A stretch of 64,000 nt of DNA, taken from assembly GCA_964057225.1 (NCBI GenBank), contig OZ059894.1:8504131-8568130 (forward strand), written 5' to 3'. The DNA comes from Auanema rhodensis (Eukaryota > Nematoda > Chromadorea > Rhabditida > Rhabditidae). The notes beneath the pieces are model-generated. The model saw nothing but the letters and a program-made list of their open reading frames with translations. It did no database searches and had not been told where the DNA came from. The position numbers and the translations under genes were made by a program. Below are positions 26,846 to 40,157 of this stretch, piece after piece (the stretch's first letter is position 1; the number at the start of each line of letters is the position of its first letter).

Positions 26846-28802
26846 ATTTCTCTCTTTCCCTGTAGACATTTCTCTTTCTTCTCTATCACCTTTCGCTCTC
26901 TCTGTTCCTTATTTCTCCCTTCGTTTCTTGCCCCGTATCACTTACGTAGTGTTGGGATCGACAACCGGTTACCGGTTCTCTGCACCATCTCCCGTACACA
27001 CTACCCAGTCTTTTAACCATTCCAACCCTATCTCTGCGATATCACCTTTGTCGTCTCCCCTTTCGTCTATCATCATCATCATCGTCGTCGTCTTCTTTTT
27101 ATTCTTCATCTTCTTCATATTGATACCATCGCATCCTTCACCACCGCTGCACCACAACCGCAGCAGCTAAATAATTTGACAGCATTCCGTAGCATGACAG
27201 CAATCACAAATTGATCAGTTTTTTCATATTGTTATCTTTTTTTTCGTCTACTATGTTTACGTTCAAACATTTAGTTTTAGCCGTTTACCTCATGTATTGA
27301 CATCAAATCAGATACGAGCATAGCTGTCAAGAAACTTTCTATTTGCCATCCTTGATTGTTCTTCTTTACCGATGACCTTCTTCACCTGTTTTGATCTTAA
27401 TCAGCAGCTGCAAGTTTCAGCTTCTAGTCTAACTGATCTATATCGGAGCACAGCACGTGAATGTCATTGCCTTACGCACTATCCCACCAGCGATAACCAA
27501 TTTTGGAGTTCAATTCGTTGTCTATGAGCTGTTTTGATTTTTGCTCTCATTCCATCATTCAGTGTTTTCATTTTTTCTAACTGCCTTGTTGTATTTTTTT
27601 GCATTTTTTATGAAAAAATAGCTTTTTTTGTATTTAAACTTCCATTTATATCAATCATCACTTTTAATTGTTTCTGATTTTGGAATTCTTCAGATTTGAC
27701 CAATGTTACCAGAGAAATTGCACATGAAAGAATCTCATTCTCTTGTATTGTTACTTTTCTTTTGAAAAAATTTTATTCGTTGTTGTTTGAGGATCATTCC
27801 ATTCGTTTAAAAAAGCTTGTAAACATGAGGTTTCTATCTTGCAGATGTTTGTTTCGCAGTTCTTTACAGCCCATGAACAGAACTTCCATCTCTCAAAATA
27901 AGCATCGTTCCAATTCTTTTGCTTATAGCTTGCTAATAAATTCGAACCATTTTAATAGGTTTGTATACTTTTTCTCAAGTGCATCATATCACATTCTTGA
28001 TCAACATTTATTATTATTCATTTACATGGTCTGTGGTTTTGGCTCCTTTTGCTTTTATTTGAATAATTTTTACTTGGCTCTCGTTTTCTCATTACCCACA
28101 TCAATTATCACTCCTATCACTTTTCTCTTTCTACCTACTTTCTTAGGAATTATTGTTTTATGTTGGTAAAGCAGCATTGAAGATTTGAATTTATAATCAG
28201 ATTGTATACTCTTACGTAAAATATTGTTTCGATGCAATCGTTACAACATCTAATTATGTGAAAATCTCAGATTTTTTTTGTAGATATCATACTCAGATTA
28301 TTCATATCGCTATGTTCTCAGTTCATCTACTTGACTCTGTCTGATTCTTTCTCTTTTCTCTGTTGTTCTCCATCTACATAATCAACCAAGAAGCCCCCAG
28401 AATTCCGACGGCCCATTATTAATAGGAGGAAAATTTTTCTTATCTGCCGATAAGAAAATTCTTTCGCATTTATGGGCTGTTAAGATTCTCTGCATCCACT
28501 ACACTCTCTCATTTCCTTCCTATCAACTCTGCATGCTTTTCACCTCTCAGCCGAAAGCCCGTTCTTCCTAATTTATTTTATTTTTTTTTATCTTTGCCAT
28601 CAAGCTTGAAATTCTGTGAAAGTTTGAATTTTCACAGCACACCTAATGGAATGTTCACGTACTCTGGCTATTTCTAAGTTTAGGTTTTTATTTTTATACA
28701 ATTATCCTGAACCAAAGCTTAGTATGACAGATTACAACTAATAATTCGGTTTAAAATTCCTTCTCTTTTCATTCTCTCCCTCTCTCTCAACCTCTTTATC
28801 TT

Positions 28803-28804
<2 letters not shown>

Positions 28805-28833
<29 letters not shown>
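28805..28833. repeat. (TC)n microsatellite
   Basis: Pure TC dinucleotides. Confidence 0.9.
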
Positions 28834-28835
<2 letters not shown>

Positions 28836-29345
28836 CAACCTACATAACTACCTAACTAATTCTATCTCTTTCCCTTTGCTATATCTTTAGCTTTTTGACT
28901 AAGAAACTTTTTTCTGTTCGGCATAAGCAAATATAGATAATAATCCAATCAGCAATCTCTTTGCTCATTTCCAGTAATTGGTTTTGATAATCAGCTGAAT
29001 AGTATACTTTGTCATTCTCCCTCCTCTCTCACCGATACGTTTTTCTTTTTTTTCTATTTTTCAGCAGCTATTCTTTCTATTAATCTGTCTGGCTACCGTT
29101 TTCAATCGCCTTGTCTGGCGCTTTGTCCTCATTCTTTGAGAAGTTCAACAAGCTTTACTCACAATACAAACTTAGATTTTTACGTTTTCAAAATGTTTCT
29201 ATATCGATTATATGATGTCTATTCTCTGTTGTGATTACATTTTTCTTTCATTTTTTATTTCACCTATATAGATATATTCTTTAGTTTTATTTTTCTTCTC
29301 GCTTTTTTTACATCTTTTCATCTAAATTTGTTTTTTTTCTTTACC

Positions 29346-29414
29346 TCTCTCTCTCTACCGCCCCATCATCTCTCTCTCTATCTCTCTCTCTCCCCCCCCT
29401 CTCTCTCTCTCTCC
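29346..29414. repeat. (CT)n/poly-C imperfect microsatellite
   Basis: CT repeats with a C-run in the middle. Confidence 0.85.
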
Positions 29415-30729
29415 CTGGTTAATTCATTTTTCCTATCCTCTTCCATATTCTCATATCTCTTGTTCTTCTGCAGTTTTTGAATTCGGTCTATTTTCTTCGA
29501 TGTTACTCATTGATTATTTTATATCATAACACAATACATTATGTTAATCTTTTTACTATTGTATTTCAACATTCTTATATAATTTTATACTTTATTTATA
29601 TGTCTTGATTAATATCATCTGTTGTTTTAATAGCTTAAACGCTCCTTGCTTTTAAATTCTATTTTTTTTGTATACACTAAGACGTTTTAACTATCTACAA
29701 TGTAGCACTCACTTCTACTCTTTGAGTTTTTTCTTTCTCTTCCCTTTACAGTCGCTTTTTGCATATTTTCTGGATATACAACATTATTATTCTAAAAATA
29801 TTCTTATGATTAAGTTCAAACTATATTTACTGGTTTGTTACTTCTTCTTCCCATTATCTTTATGCAATTTTGCTAACAACATGACTAATAGTTGTGCCAT
29901 AAAACAGTTAAACTTTCTGTTGCATCTCTATTTTCATTTTCTAATTTTATAGAAATGAATTAACCTATAGCTTTAGATGAGCAAAGCAATCATGTTCTAA
30001 CTATATCAAAGAGCAAGTTGTAGTGTTTACGCTTAATGTTCCGAAAGTCTAGTGTGTGCATTTCCTCGTTACCTCTCTTGTTCTCAACTTAATATTTCAC
30101 TTGAACTGTGTGTGTAATCAAGTTATCATCATCATTTAACTGTTTGTGTGGAAATTACATAAAAAGTGATGTTCAAAACGTTTCAAAAATCATCTGGAAC
30201 ATTCCTGAGAATCTTTCATAATTATTTTGTCTAAGTCCTGGTGATAAATTCGAAGACGCCGGACACCGAAAGACGGAAAGACAGTAACATTCACAGATAG
30301 CCGTCAACATTCCTAGCTCAGATCGATTTCTTGTTCTTATCGATAAAGATAAGAGAAAATTACAAGAAAATCAGCTAAAACTCCTATTCTATGTTTCTGA
30401 AAATTTATAATAGAAAAAGGAGAATGTTGGCTCGCATATTAAATTTATTATTATTTGTAATATTTTGTCTTCTCATCGAATTCAAAATTTATATCAAATT
30501 CCACATATGTTTCAAATATTTTTTATAAACATTTCTCAATTCTTGTCGCTATCAGCACATGTAATAGAAAGGAATAGCGTTCGGCTTTTCCTTTTTCCAA
30601 TCAAGCTGCATGTGGCTGCGTTATAGTTTTCCTTCACTCTTTATAAGAATGATGGAATGCCAAAGTAACGATGAAAAGTCGAATAGTTATCTTCTGTATG
30701 TGAGACATCGATAGAGAAAAAGAATGAAG

Positions 30730-30746
30730 GAGAGAGAGAGAAAGAT

Positions 30747-30812
<66 letters not shown>
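30730..30812. repeat. (GA)n microsatellite
   Basis: GA dinucleotides with a few breaks; the only long purine-strand tract among the CT-rich ones. Confidence 0.92.
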
Positions 30813-30816
<4 letters not shown>

Positions 30817-31667
30817 GAAAGTTAGTCTTATGTGTAAAATTATTACAGTAATGTTTCATACACACACATACATACACACATATGTATACCATTCACATTT
30901 TTAGAAGACGTAATATGATTCGTTCTTGCTACTTACGAATATATGTTCATGAACACTTGCCCTCGTCTTATTGTTAAACTGTTGAATATCATCACGCTCT
31001 CTTGAAGCTTTCTGTTTGCCTTTGACGATCATAACCAAAACTGTCTATCCCACAATAATCTGTGATCATTTGTTGATGTTGGCTTGGCTACTGGCCAGTT
31101 AATAAGTACTGGTAGTTTGAAACACTGAGAATCGGAAGAGGCTCTGGCAAAGAGACACCTCTTCATCCGATTCATGTTGTTTAGTTGATATGCGTCGAAA
31201 TGCTGTTGCTTGCAAATTCCACAGGTATTTGTTATTAAAGCTCTAATACAGCTTTGCAAGCTGCAAAAAACCAAAACTCCCTCTAATCAACATTTTTGCA
31301 AAAAGGTATTTCAAGTCGTTAACAGTTCAGTGTGAAAAGCAAATCCTGCACCGCCACTAGTACTCTCACTTTCTCTGATTTGTTCTTAATCTCCTTAATC
31401 TACTATCAGCTTTCTGCATTTTTTCGCATCGTTTCATTAACATTCAGAACGTGTCTAAGTTGTTCATATGTAGTCAGTTGATTTACCTGCTGTCAATTTT
31501 ATTGCTCGAAGATATTTTAAACCCGTGACAAGCTTTATGTTGTTGATTTTGGTTTTTTTTTGTTTTTTTTCCTTCTCATATGTTATTTCGTCTAGATACT
31601 TTGTGAATATATAGAGATAGATAGATATATTTTCATTCATTTCAGTACAAGATTGAATGCGCAGGTA

Positions 31668-32681
31668 ATGGAATCACCGTGCTCGACGCCGAGCTCCAGT
31701 CGGTCGCGCGGCGTCACCAACGACAGCGCAACCTCATCACGACTGCCACATCATCTTCTGCAACCATCCTCAAGCAACTCAGGTAAATATTTCGAATGTT
31801 TTTTCTACTTTGAAGCATTCTGAAGTATTTATTCATTTATGATCAAAGTTTTACAACGGATTGATATATCCACCATTATCTATTCTAACATGATGACAAC
31901 GAATATCAAATTAGCTTTTCATTTTTTCACAATGTCAATCCTACGTTCATAAATCAATATAAGAGTATTGTCACATACATATCATACATAGTTTCTTGAA
32001 TATCTTGTGATATCAAACTATGTAATCTATTCAATTAGATCACGTTATTTTTGTCTTTTATGCCTGAGAGTACATAAAAGTATCCTAGACTAATGGGGGG
32101 GGGGGACTACAGATGTCAAGGACAACCCGAGTTTCATGGTTTCTCAGGTTATTATAAAGATTTTTGCCAATTATCATTGTTATTATATATCTATATTAAA
32201 TCAAATAAATTCCGATGATTAGTCATATATACTATCACTCATAAGCTACTCGTACCCTCTGGAAAACGGAGCAATCATAATAAACTAACTGATTACTCAT
32301 AGAAACAAATAAATCAACAATAAGCTAATCGTACACATTAAATTTGGCCAATATAATTCTTACCTGCTTACTCATATTCCTATATTTCAGGCCCTGCTGT
32401 GCATTCTACGTCAGAACATAGTATTCGTCCTGGTCAACCATACGTCACTGTACAAACTCTGAATAAAGAAAATCTGGTTATCGTAGTTAATGTAAGTTTT
32501 ATTTTTTAATTTTCTTTCCTTCCTCTCTTTTTTCTATGAATTTTTACATGAATGAATGAAGCTTATTAATTAGCATAGATAGTATTTTCACGTGTAAAAT
32601 AGGCGCGTGACTTAGTTTTCTAGTTTAATCATCCAGTGAACGGTTGCTTTTTAATTCATCTTTTTTTTATTTAATTCATTG

Positions 32682-32723
<42 letters not shown>

Positions 32724-35700
32724 ATTATTTTCTGTTTATAATTCTTATGTAAAAAAGTTATCAGTTTTATTACATAGGATTATCAGTCGTCAAATTCTTA
32801 AAATTATATTCTCTTACATGATGTATTATCAGTTGAGAAATTTGATACATCATGAGCTACAACTTCTAGTTCAGTTCTTTATTTAAATGTTTTTTTTCAG
32901 CAAAAAACCCGCGTTCATGATATTCTGTGGAAATGCGGGGAAATTCTTGAAATAACAGAAGATAAACTGTTTGGATTAGCCTTACGACAACCAACAGATG
33001 GTATAGGTATAGCCTATAATCAAGTCTATAATTATAACTTTTAAAGCATATTTAGGAGGAGATCAACCACGACATGAATATTTTTTTCTGGATCCCGCCC
33101 AGAAAATCTTCAAATATGCGCCAAAGCAACCTCGATTTTCTAACTGGGTAAGTAAGCTTCTTCTTCTCAATGTTGACTGACTTGTCATAATTTCCATTCT
33201 TCAGCATAATCGAAGTACGGAAAATCGACCGTTGCTAGTTTTGTATTTTCGAGTCCGTGTGTACATAGAACAAGTACGGTTAATTACGTAAGTATATTAT
33301 ATTCATTTTTTCAAATCGTTTTTGAGTAACTATCGATTAAAGTCATCTTTGAATAAGAAACACAGATAGGAAATGATAAAGAGGGTGAGATTGGATGCTT
33401 GATTTCGGGATCATTTTCTGATCAACGTATGTGAAATAGAATACAGAAAGACACCGAGGGAAATTCTAAATCATATCATATCATATTTCATATTGTATTT
33501 AAAAGACAAAGCAAAGGCGTTAGAATATGAGAGATAACATTCCATGATCATCTTTGGCTTCATACCAATTTCGCTTTCAATAACGGTCTGGAAGGTATCA
33601 TTTCATGATATTGGTTTCGGAATTTCTTTTCTCTTTCTCATCGTTATAGAACATGTTCTAACATAGATCTATTATCCCTTTCTTATATCTTTATATGTAT
33701 ATATGTATACATATAATTAGAAAGAGAGAGGGAGAGAGAGAGAAAATCTGTGGGATCCATACGCAAATTATAGGCAACTTGTTCACTCTAGTCACTGTTG
33801 ATTTCAATTTCTTCGATTTTAAGAAATATAAATATCCACCAAATCCTCATATGATATGCAAAGCGCAACCTTAATTTGAATTAAATAATAAATAAAAATT
33901 TATTTCAAGAGGGAATTGATATGATTAATTTCGGAAAATGGGGGAATGCAAATGAAAATACTTTTCTTTAACTACCATATAAAGATATAATATCTCATCA
34001 TATACTTTCATCATTTGTTTTTCAGATGTTCGAGAGCATTAGAACATTACTATTTGCAATTAAAAGATAATTTTCTGGACCAATGGTCTGGACGACATAG
34101 TGTATCTGAAGGCCGATGTTGGGAAATGGCGTCCCTCGCGTTAAGAGCCGATAAAGGGGATAACCCTGGAGGGTATGACCTGATAATACAATAGCCTTTT
34201 CTTACCATAATGTCTTTTAGCTATTTTCGTGCAGAACAGTACTTTCCAATGTGGGTAATAGATTTCCGTGGTTTGGAATACGTGCGTAAACATATGCCAA
34301 CAGCTTTTGATGATCTCAAAGACCTCTCTAAGAAAGATGCCATGACTCAGTTTTGTCTAGAAGCTTGTCGGTATGTTTATTAACTAAACAAGCGTTATTT
34401 TATTTACATTCTTATAGATCCCCCTTTGCCTTAAACTGTCATTTGTATGCTTTACGACGGCACAAAATGGACAGTGTAGATAATGCTGTTATTGGAATAA
34501 ATGCCAAGTAAGGCTAAAAATATGAATAAATAACTATTTTATCCTTTTTCAGAGGAATTGAGATATGTGATATTGGAAAAGAGTTTGAACGAGTACCGCT
34601 ACGGTCATTGACTTGGAGTCGAGTGACCCGGCTTTCTTTCGATAGAAAGAAACTTACGATAGTTGGAGCGGATGGCACAAAGATGTCGCTATATGCTCAG
34701 AGCGAACATAAAGCGAAGTAAGAAAACTTGAAAATAAACTTTATGCTTATAACATGTTTCTCCAGATATCTGTTAGAACTGTGTCGTGCTGTACATCAGA
34801 CCCTTCTTGTATTTTCACATCAAACGGCTCGCAATGCTCCTTTGCCACAGCCATTCCTGGAAAAAAGTGTAGATAGATTGTCAGCCTCATCAGCATCCGG
34901 GGCTGTCACAAACGATAACGGTAAACTTTCTACAAAAGGGTCGCAAAGAAAGAATTCCTTTTTTCAGATTCTGATTCAGTTGTACAAGATTCAATGAGTA
35001 GTTGTGATAGAGGACAAGGATCAGTAAACTCGAAACATCGTATTCGAGTTAAACTTGATTCAAATTTAGAGCTTAAAATCGAAAAAATGGAACTCGAGAG
35101 TAAGACTAATTTGTTTTTAACTGTTTTTTTATTTGTAGAATTCAGGTATTCGACAGGAAAGAGCAGCCAGTCAATCATCAAAGGCATCTGAAAGCAGTGA
35201 GCATCGAACATCCGATATCACATCTTTCCCGACAGACGATGAAGTACAGTTCTCAATTCCTTCAGTTGAGATTATTCAACTACCTTCTGCTAATTCTTCT
35301 GCTTCCACCACAGAATCCACTACAACGTAGTAAGCATTACAGACCATTACTCATAATTACATAAACTATTCAGTCGGCCGTCCTCTGTTGATTCTGCTTC
35401 TCAAACAGTTGAGACAGGTACTCGGATTGGTCAAGTGGATTTTAACTTCAATAACAAGCTAGATCATATTGAGCATGATGGGTTTGCTTCTTCTGCTACT
35501 TTCGGCAACATGGTATTCATGGTACAAATTTTAAAAAACACATAAATCTTCAATGAAATATTTGCAGCCTGAAGCACAGTATGCTAGCTCTGCTGGATCT
35601 AGAAGCGATTCAGTTCAGCAATCTAATGAAATGCTTCCTGATCTTATGATAAACAGTTATCATCATCATGAAAAGTGCTCAACTACTTCTGATGATGATG

Positions 35701-37080
35701 CTGATACAACCCTCCGATCTGGAAATATGACAGGAGCTTCTCTTTCCTTATCTGATCTCCGAAGTGCTGGTTTCAAAGATACACCATCCAGATATTTGGA
35801 AGATCCTCCAGATTATAGAGTTCAACGGTTGGTAGTCAATCTTTTAAAATACTAACTATGATCATATGGTATAGAGCTGGTTCGCCAGGAGGGAAACAAC
35901 GCTGGACTATGGCATGTGGAACATCTTGTATGACACAATCCATGAACGCATTAGGATCATCCGGTCAAGCTAGAAGTGAACCCAAAATAGATTCTGAGGT
36001 ATGTATTAAACTATTTATTTAGTTTTAACTATTTTTTGTCTTTTCAGTTATGGGCTCCTACAACACCTGTAGCTCTACTCAGTTCTCCAGGTCCATCAAA
36101 TGGCCGTTTATTTACTAAGCGAGGAAATTCTGGTGCAAGTCGAATGGCTCCCAGTATTAGCCGCGTTCACTCCATGCCTGCACATTATCATATAGCTAAT
36201 GGCTTTGTTCGAAATGTAAGTAAACTATATTATATGTTTTCACAATACAGTTCTCTTTTCCAGAGTCAGACCGATGACTATCCACAAACAACAAGTCTAC
36301 AGCATGTTCAATCTTTAAACGGGCCACGAACACAGCCGAAAGCTAGAGATCCACCTCCATATGATCGAGCCGCTCCTCATACCTTGTCTGTTTCCGCTGC
36401 AAGGTAATAAAACATTGAAAAACGCTGGTACCACAAGTATTTTCAGCGTTTTAACTGGAAATACATCAGCCGGTCCGTTAACGGCAGAAACACCAGGTGG
36501 ACCACAAGCAGCGTTTCCTCCAGCCTCAGCTACGCCGTCCATGTTCTGCACCAATACAGAAGAACAATACTTTTTGGACACGGTACATTCCTAGATATCT
36601 ATAATCGTCCTAATTAAAATCTATTTTCAGGGCGTACTATCAGCAAACGAACTTCAGCATTTCCCAATGCTGCAGAAACTGATGCGAGAATCTAATGGAA
36701 TGTTAAATCACCAACGACGACCATCTAGTTGTACCGATTTAAGCAGTTAGTTTTATAAGGTTATTCATACATTGATAATCAAAAATTCCTTCTAGGTATG
36801 TTCTCAAATAGCGTTCATCGTGGAGAATTCTTCCCTGATTCTACCGTACAGTCAGTACCGTATGGCATGACAAGAATGCAAAATCAGAACCCCAATTCGT
36901 AAGTTGCTTTACAATCATTAATACTGAAGTTTATTATAGTTCTTGTACTTATAAGCTTCTAATATTTTGTGAAGATTAGTAATTTTATTATATTCTAGAT
37001 ACGGATTCCGTCCATCAAGTGCTGTCGTACTTCCTCCTCCACCTCCATATCCATCAAATCGAAAGGCCTTGGTGATGTAA
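31668..37080 (+). CDS. FERM-domain protein, Expanded/FRMD6 (Willin)-like
   Basis: Twenty-one exons: 31668-31782, 32391-32491, 32901-33000, 33056-33147, 33205-33287, 34026-34172, 34221-34370, 34418-34507, 34553-34717, 34766-34920, 34968-35099, 35146-35326, 35374-35512, 35568-35827, 35875-35998, 36048-36215, 36264-36403, 36447-36582, 36631-36745, 36796-36898, 36999-37080. Phases agree throughout, giving 925 residues. Residues about 55-365 form a complete FERM module: a ubiquitin-like lobe, a helical lobe with the EMASLALRADKGD signature and a YFPMWV segment, and a PH-like lobe. The order and wording resemble FRMD6/Expanded, membrane-cortex scaffolds upstream of Hippo signalling. The long Ser-rich tail carries PPxY motifs at residues 630-633, 764-767 and 913-916, which in this family would bind WW domains. 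The tail ends ALVM, possibly a PDZ ligand. The exon with the chosen ATG is open upstream to its acceptor at 31645, so an earlier start exon cannot be excluded. Assignment to the subfamily is by recall, not alignment. Confidence 0.88.
32683..32719. repeat. (TA)n microsatellite
   Basis: TA dinucleotides in an intron of the FERM gene. Confidence 0.92.
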
Positions 37081-38156
37081 TGCAATAAATAAGCATACTT
37101 TCATGTTCCTAAAATTCCTCAGCCACAACCTTTCCCATTTCTAGCTCGAACCAAATTTTAGTGTCTATGCGAAAGGTTAACAAATTTGGTTATCTCAGCC
37201 TATATCACCATACACCCACACATGCTCACTTCATATCTATCTCAACACCTGCTCTCGTGCTATGTACTATCGTTCTCGTTGTTCAATGTTGTCGAATAAT
37301 TTGTCGCTTGTCTTGCCTGAAGCAGAGTACAATCTGTTCCAAACCTCTCTCCGTCTTCTCTCACGGCTTTTCAATCACATTCTCTGCTACTTATCTCCTG
37401 TCATATCCTTGTAGAAGGACCAGAAGAACATTCAAATGCTCTTGTCAAGTATTTTTAAATATATAGTATAAAACTTTCAAAGGTGAACCTTTTTTTTATA
37501 AATGAAGATGAAAATATAAGACAATACAAAACAAAATAATAGAAGATATGATTTAATATAAAATTTCTTCGATGAACTTTATGAACTACGTTTTAAAATT
37601 AATATCAATATACTATAACCATACATAGAGTTCTATGCGATGGAAGTGGGACATCTCTTGAGAGAGCCCAGATAAAATAGAAAATAAATTCGAAAAAATA
37701 AATTTAATTAATGGAGTTTTTCAATACTTATCATATTTTTTTCTAAGTTTTCTGTAGTTTGTTTCAAACGATACGAAAGATTTTTTGAGTGTCCCACTTT
37801 CGTTGCAAAGGACTTTATATTTAAAATAGTTAAAATCACAAATAAATAATCAGTAAAAACTCAACATTGAACAATGAAATATTCTTATACGCAAAAATTT
37901 TGATAGAACCGACTGCTAACTCAAATTGAAAAATGGATTGTTCCGTCAAAGTTCACGTTAATGTTCACGACAGATCCGCTGATGCGTCAAAGTTCAAGTT
38001 AGTATGAACCATGGGTATAGCGGGCACGTCAAAGTTCACGTACCCGTCAAGTGCACAGTGCACCGTTCTACACCGCATAATACAAAATGCTATTAATAGA
38101 GTATTAAATATTAAAATAAGCTTTGTTTAGTGCATCAATTCATTATCTTGTTGTCT
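37081..38156. other. Intergenic sequence with a short 41-bp-spaced repeat
   Basis: This is the convergent space between the FERM gene and the minus-strand transporter. CGTCAAAGTTCA recurs at 37944, 37985 and 38027, a spacing of 41-42 bp. AATAAA sits almost at the FERM stop (37084-37089), probably too near to be used. No gene is supported; one open frame at 37161-37466 looks spurious. Confidence 0.4.
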
Positions 38157-40157
38157 TCAAAGCGTAACAAAAATTTCTCGATCCCGTTCAATTAGAGCTT
38201 GGTTATTCTTCTTTTCTGCTTTCATTCTTCGATATCTGAAATCAGGATTAGGTGATAATAACGAGAATAAAATAAATATTTTTGTTCAGATAAAAAGAAA
38301 ATATTGAAAACTCACTCAGGCTTTAATGCCGTCCATGCTACGAATGCTGTCACTGCACTTAAGATAACCCAGACATCAAGCACAACTAAATATCATTATT
38401 AAGTGAATATGATTTTGAAAAACAACTAACGTTCCCAATTTCCGGATAACCTTGTAGAATCATAATTATAAAAAATATCAATTCGTTTAATACCTTCAGT
38501 CATTCCATAGAATATTAGAAGCATACATTGACTGTAAAAATATAATTTGAAGAATCATATAAAAGGGAAATAACCAACCCATTTAGTACAAGAACACCAC
38601 TTGATGTTGCCTCATACACTGGATAAGTCATTTCAACTCCCAACTCAGAGCCAATGGGAAACATTGGAATGGACAAGGCTCCTAGTAATGATGTCAAAAT
38701 TATTAGAATGACATCATCATGGAAACCTTCGTACTCCTTTATGAGATACTGAAAGCATTCTTGACATTTTTAAAATTTTTGCGATTGAACTCTACAATTC
38801 TGGTTGCCAAAGCTGCAAGAAGAAATAGAACAGACATTCCTTTTGTTAGTTCTTTGAACATTTTGGTCGTATCCGCAATTTTTCCAGCTAATATAGATGC
38901 TATTACTCCAACGGTTGCAGATACAGCCATGTTCAAACTGTAAAATCAAAAGGTTTGTGTGCTATATGCTTAGTGAGTACTAGCCCTGCTGAGCTATATC
39001 CCTTCAAAGACATTATATCGGGAAGCAAAACTATAAATGTCCAATACAACGAGAATAACATAGCAAAAATAAACATGAGAAAATGAAATTGTAGATCTCT
39101 GAAAAAAAATGTTATTTTTTCAATCGTTTTCTTTTAATTCAACTTCAAGCATATCATAATTGAAGCTTTAAACGGAATAGAAGTTCCTCGTATGTGTGCT
39201 GCCATACTCGGAGGTGTAGGAGGAAGACTTGATTGTATACAGAACCAAGCAAAAAACGTAATTCCAGCCAAAAATGCTATGAACATATTCTAAAATACCT
39301 TAACTCTATTTCATATGTTGAAAAAGTATCATACGAAATTAAAAATTTCCAATGATGTCGTTCCAAAAGCTTCAATTGCCTCATCAGAAAAATCAAAAAA
39401 TATCATTGGTGTTAAGCTGGCTAAGATAGTTCCTAAGGGATTCGCTGAAAGTTAAAGCTTTTGTAACTTAATCATATTACGTTAAAGTTTACGAACCAGC
39501 AAAACTTAATACATTAGCAAATGCCCTTTCGTTGTCAGCAAACCAACATTCAGCTATTTTAGCGGGTAAAACCAAAAATACAACTTGAGCTAACGAAGAA
39601 AAAAAACATCCTCAAAATTATAAAATACTAGTGAATATAAAATGAAAAAAAAACATGAAAACCTAGATAAAGCCAAAACTGCCTCCACATGCTTGTTGGA
39701 ACTTCGGGAGTAGATGACACTAACCGCAGAAGGGCTCCAAAAAAATTAACAGTGCATCCACAAAACAGCTGAATTTAGAATTTTTAGAAAAAGGAAACTA
39801 AATAAATTAAAGCGTACAGCCACTTTGATTCCATGAACATCTGTTACATACATTCCAACAATTCCAGTAAATATGGCCACGACCTATGTCATCAACCAAA
39901 TTCAGTAGAAAATATCATATAATTACCTGGAAAATTTGATTTGACCAAAATGTAGCCAAACAGTCCACAACTCCATCACAATAGAATTTATTAACTTGTT
40001 GTGGAACAGTTGAATAACTAATCCATTGCTAAAAATAACTTCACTGATAGAAAATTATAATTTGATATATTACAAAAGCATTGGATAATGCTAATAAGCA
40101 GCATACAGTTAATATGACCCATCTTCTCTTATATGTTTTGAATCTGGCAATAGTATC
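38157..40157 (-). CDS. FLVCR/SLC49-family major facilitator transporter (5' end unresolved)
   Basis: Thirteen exons from 5' to 3': 40074-40157, 39927-40028, 39818-39883, 39663-39768, 39497-39610, 39335-39444, 39144-39289, 38985-39098, 38796-38937, 38579-38748, 38431-38531, 38316-38385, 38157-38235. They join in frame to 467 codons and a TGA. The start of the first exon (KTYKRRWVILTVC) and LSNAF...WISYS resemble the first membrane helix of FLVCR proteins, and GVEMTYPVYEATSSGVL matches the conserved helix near the C-terminal end. The family comprises plasma-membrane or organelle MFS carriers with twelve helices, linked in animals to choline, ethanolamine or heme movement. Intron 38938-38984 appears to use a GC donor. 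An ATG-containing first exon in the right phase was not found, so the N-terminus is missing from this model. The plus-strand gene at 44693 is a clear paralog with matching intron positions. Confidence 0.85.

Larger units (their letters stand above)
15006..31645. other. 16.6-kb pyrimidine-rich region without supported genes
   Basis: The plus strand is markedly T- and C-rich and broken by CT, TC and TA microsatellites. I found no exon chain with matching splice phases on either strand. Open frames here are mostly Ser/Leu/Phe-rich readings of pyrimidine tracts or their Arg/Glu-rich antisense. The T-rich plus strand is what nematode introns look like on the sense strand, so much of this could be 5' intron or promoter of the downstream FERM gene; that is an inference. 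Confidence 0.45.

Noticed and set aside
26787-27170. Plus-strand open frame of 127 codons
   Set aside because: Largely a translation of CT microsatellite and TC triplets.
27696-28169. Plus-strand open frame of 157 codons
   Set aside because: Phe/Leu/Ser-rich reading of T-rich DNA with no domain or conserved motif.
30641-30892. Minus-strand open frame with Ser-Leu repeats
   Set aside because: Produced by the GA microsatellite.
31029-31274. Minus-strand open frame of 81 codons
   Set aside because: No motif or splice partner; just upstream of the FERM gene but on the opposite strand.
38515-38697. Single-exon minus-strand protein of 60 codons
   Set aside because: It is an unspliced reading across an exon and intron of the FLVCR-like gene.
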